Of a DNA stretch of 64,000 nucleotides, positions 63,798-64,000 are shown in pieces. Source of the stretch: Candidatus Rokuibacteriota bacterium (GTDB lineage Bacteria; Methylomirabilota; Methylomirabilia; Rokubacteriales; CSP1-6); contig QHSL01000085.1 of the NCBI GenBank assembly GCA_003220435.1, positions 1 to 64,000 on the forward strand, given 5' to 3'. Under the pieces are notes generated by a model. The model was not told where the DNA came from and searched no databases. It was given only the letters and a program-made list of their open reading frames with translations. Position numbers and translations under genes: made by a program. Position 1 is the stretch's first letter. Each line of letters begins with the position of its first letter.

Positions 63798-64000
63798 ATG
63801 ACCATCGCGTTCCTCTTTCCCGGCCAGGGCTCGCAGGCAGTCGGCATGGGCAAGGCGTTCTACGAGACGTCGCCCGGCGCCAAGGCGATCTTCGAGGAGG
63901 CGAACGCAGCGCTCGGCTTCGACCTTGCTCGGCTCGCATTCGAGGGGCCCGACGGCCAACTGGCCATGACCGCCAACACCCAGCCGGCGGTGCTGACCGC
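63798..64000 (+). CDS. fabD: Malonyl-CoA:ACP transacylase (partial, runs off window)
   Basis: MTIAFLFPGQGSQAVGMGKAFYETSPGAKAIFEEANAALGFDLARLAFEGPDGQLAMTANTQPAVLTA. Confidence 0.95.
   Translation, partial: MTIAFLFPGQGSQAVGMGKAFYETSPGAKAIFEEANAALGFDLARLAFEGPDGQLAMTANTQPAVLT

Noticed and set aside
63450-63959. Minus-strand 169-aa ORF across the fabH-fabD gap
   Set aside because: Runs antisense through fabH, the repeats and fabD; no recognisable domain.

Overview
The window is about 64 kb of high-GC bacterial chromosome. It is almost wholly protein-coding, with about 67 supportable CDSs and four damaged genes. I see no rRNA, tRNA, CRISPR array, intact IS element or prophage.

Main blocks, in order:
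(1) Degenerate M20-peptidase and creatininase fragments, 29-528.
(2) A TCA-cycle gene block, 682-14636: mdh, VOC protein, class I fumarase alpha, monomeric NADP-IDH, fumarase beta, a three-gene succinate dehydrogenase with one large membrane anchor, sucC, small lipoprotein, sucD, ndk, biotin carboxylase and BCCP.
(3) A complete polar amino-acid ABC importer.
(4) A sugar ABC importer on the minus strand with no ATPase gene, next to a SUMF1-domain protein, an aldolase-SDR fusion, an LLM oxidoreductase and a ThDP enzyme.
(5) Glycosyltransferases, FmdB-type zinc ribbon and a GNAT-like protein.
(6) A complete peptide/nickel-type ABC importer with two tandem substrate-binding proteins.
(7) Ferredoxin, orphan Fis-type HTH, CaiB/BaiF CoA-transferase, broken GNAT gene, hydrolase-nucleotide cyclase fusion and citramalate synthase.
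(8) RraA-like, TPR and Kelch proteins, LigA, and a DtxR-family regulator.
(9) A System I cytochrome c maturation operon (ccmABCDEF, ccmG-like, ccmH, ccmI-like) in which ccmF is frameshifted.
(10) A second peptide ABC importer, then HtpX.
(11) DUF177-rpmF-plsX-fabH-fabD, with fabD cut by the window end.

Observations most worth following up:
(a) A dispersed intergenic repeat whose end directly abuts the start codons of both sucC and fabD, more than 54 kb apart.
(b) A relatively A+T-rich leader at 43.5-43.7 kb that could sequester the Shine-Dalgarno of a small HTH gene.
(c) Four genes damaged by deletion or frameshift, either real decay or assembly error.
(d) A Cys/His-rich SDH anchor like mycobacterial Sdh1.
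(e) Class I fumarase subunits separated by a monomeric IDH gene.

The lineage looks like an uncultured soil/groundwater bacterium (Rokubacteria/Methylomirabilota-like). That is only inference from gene content and GC. All family calls come from reading the translations; no searches were run.
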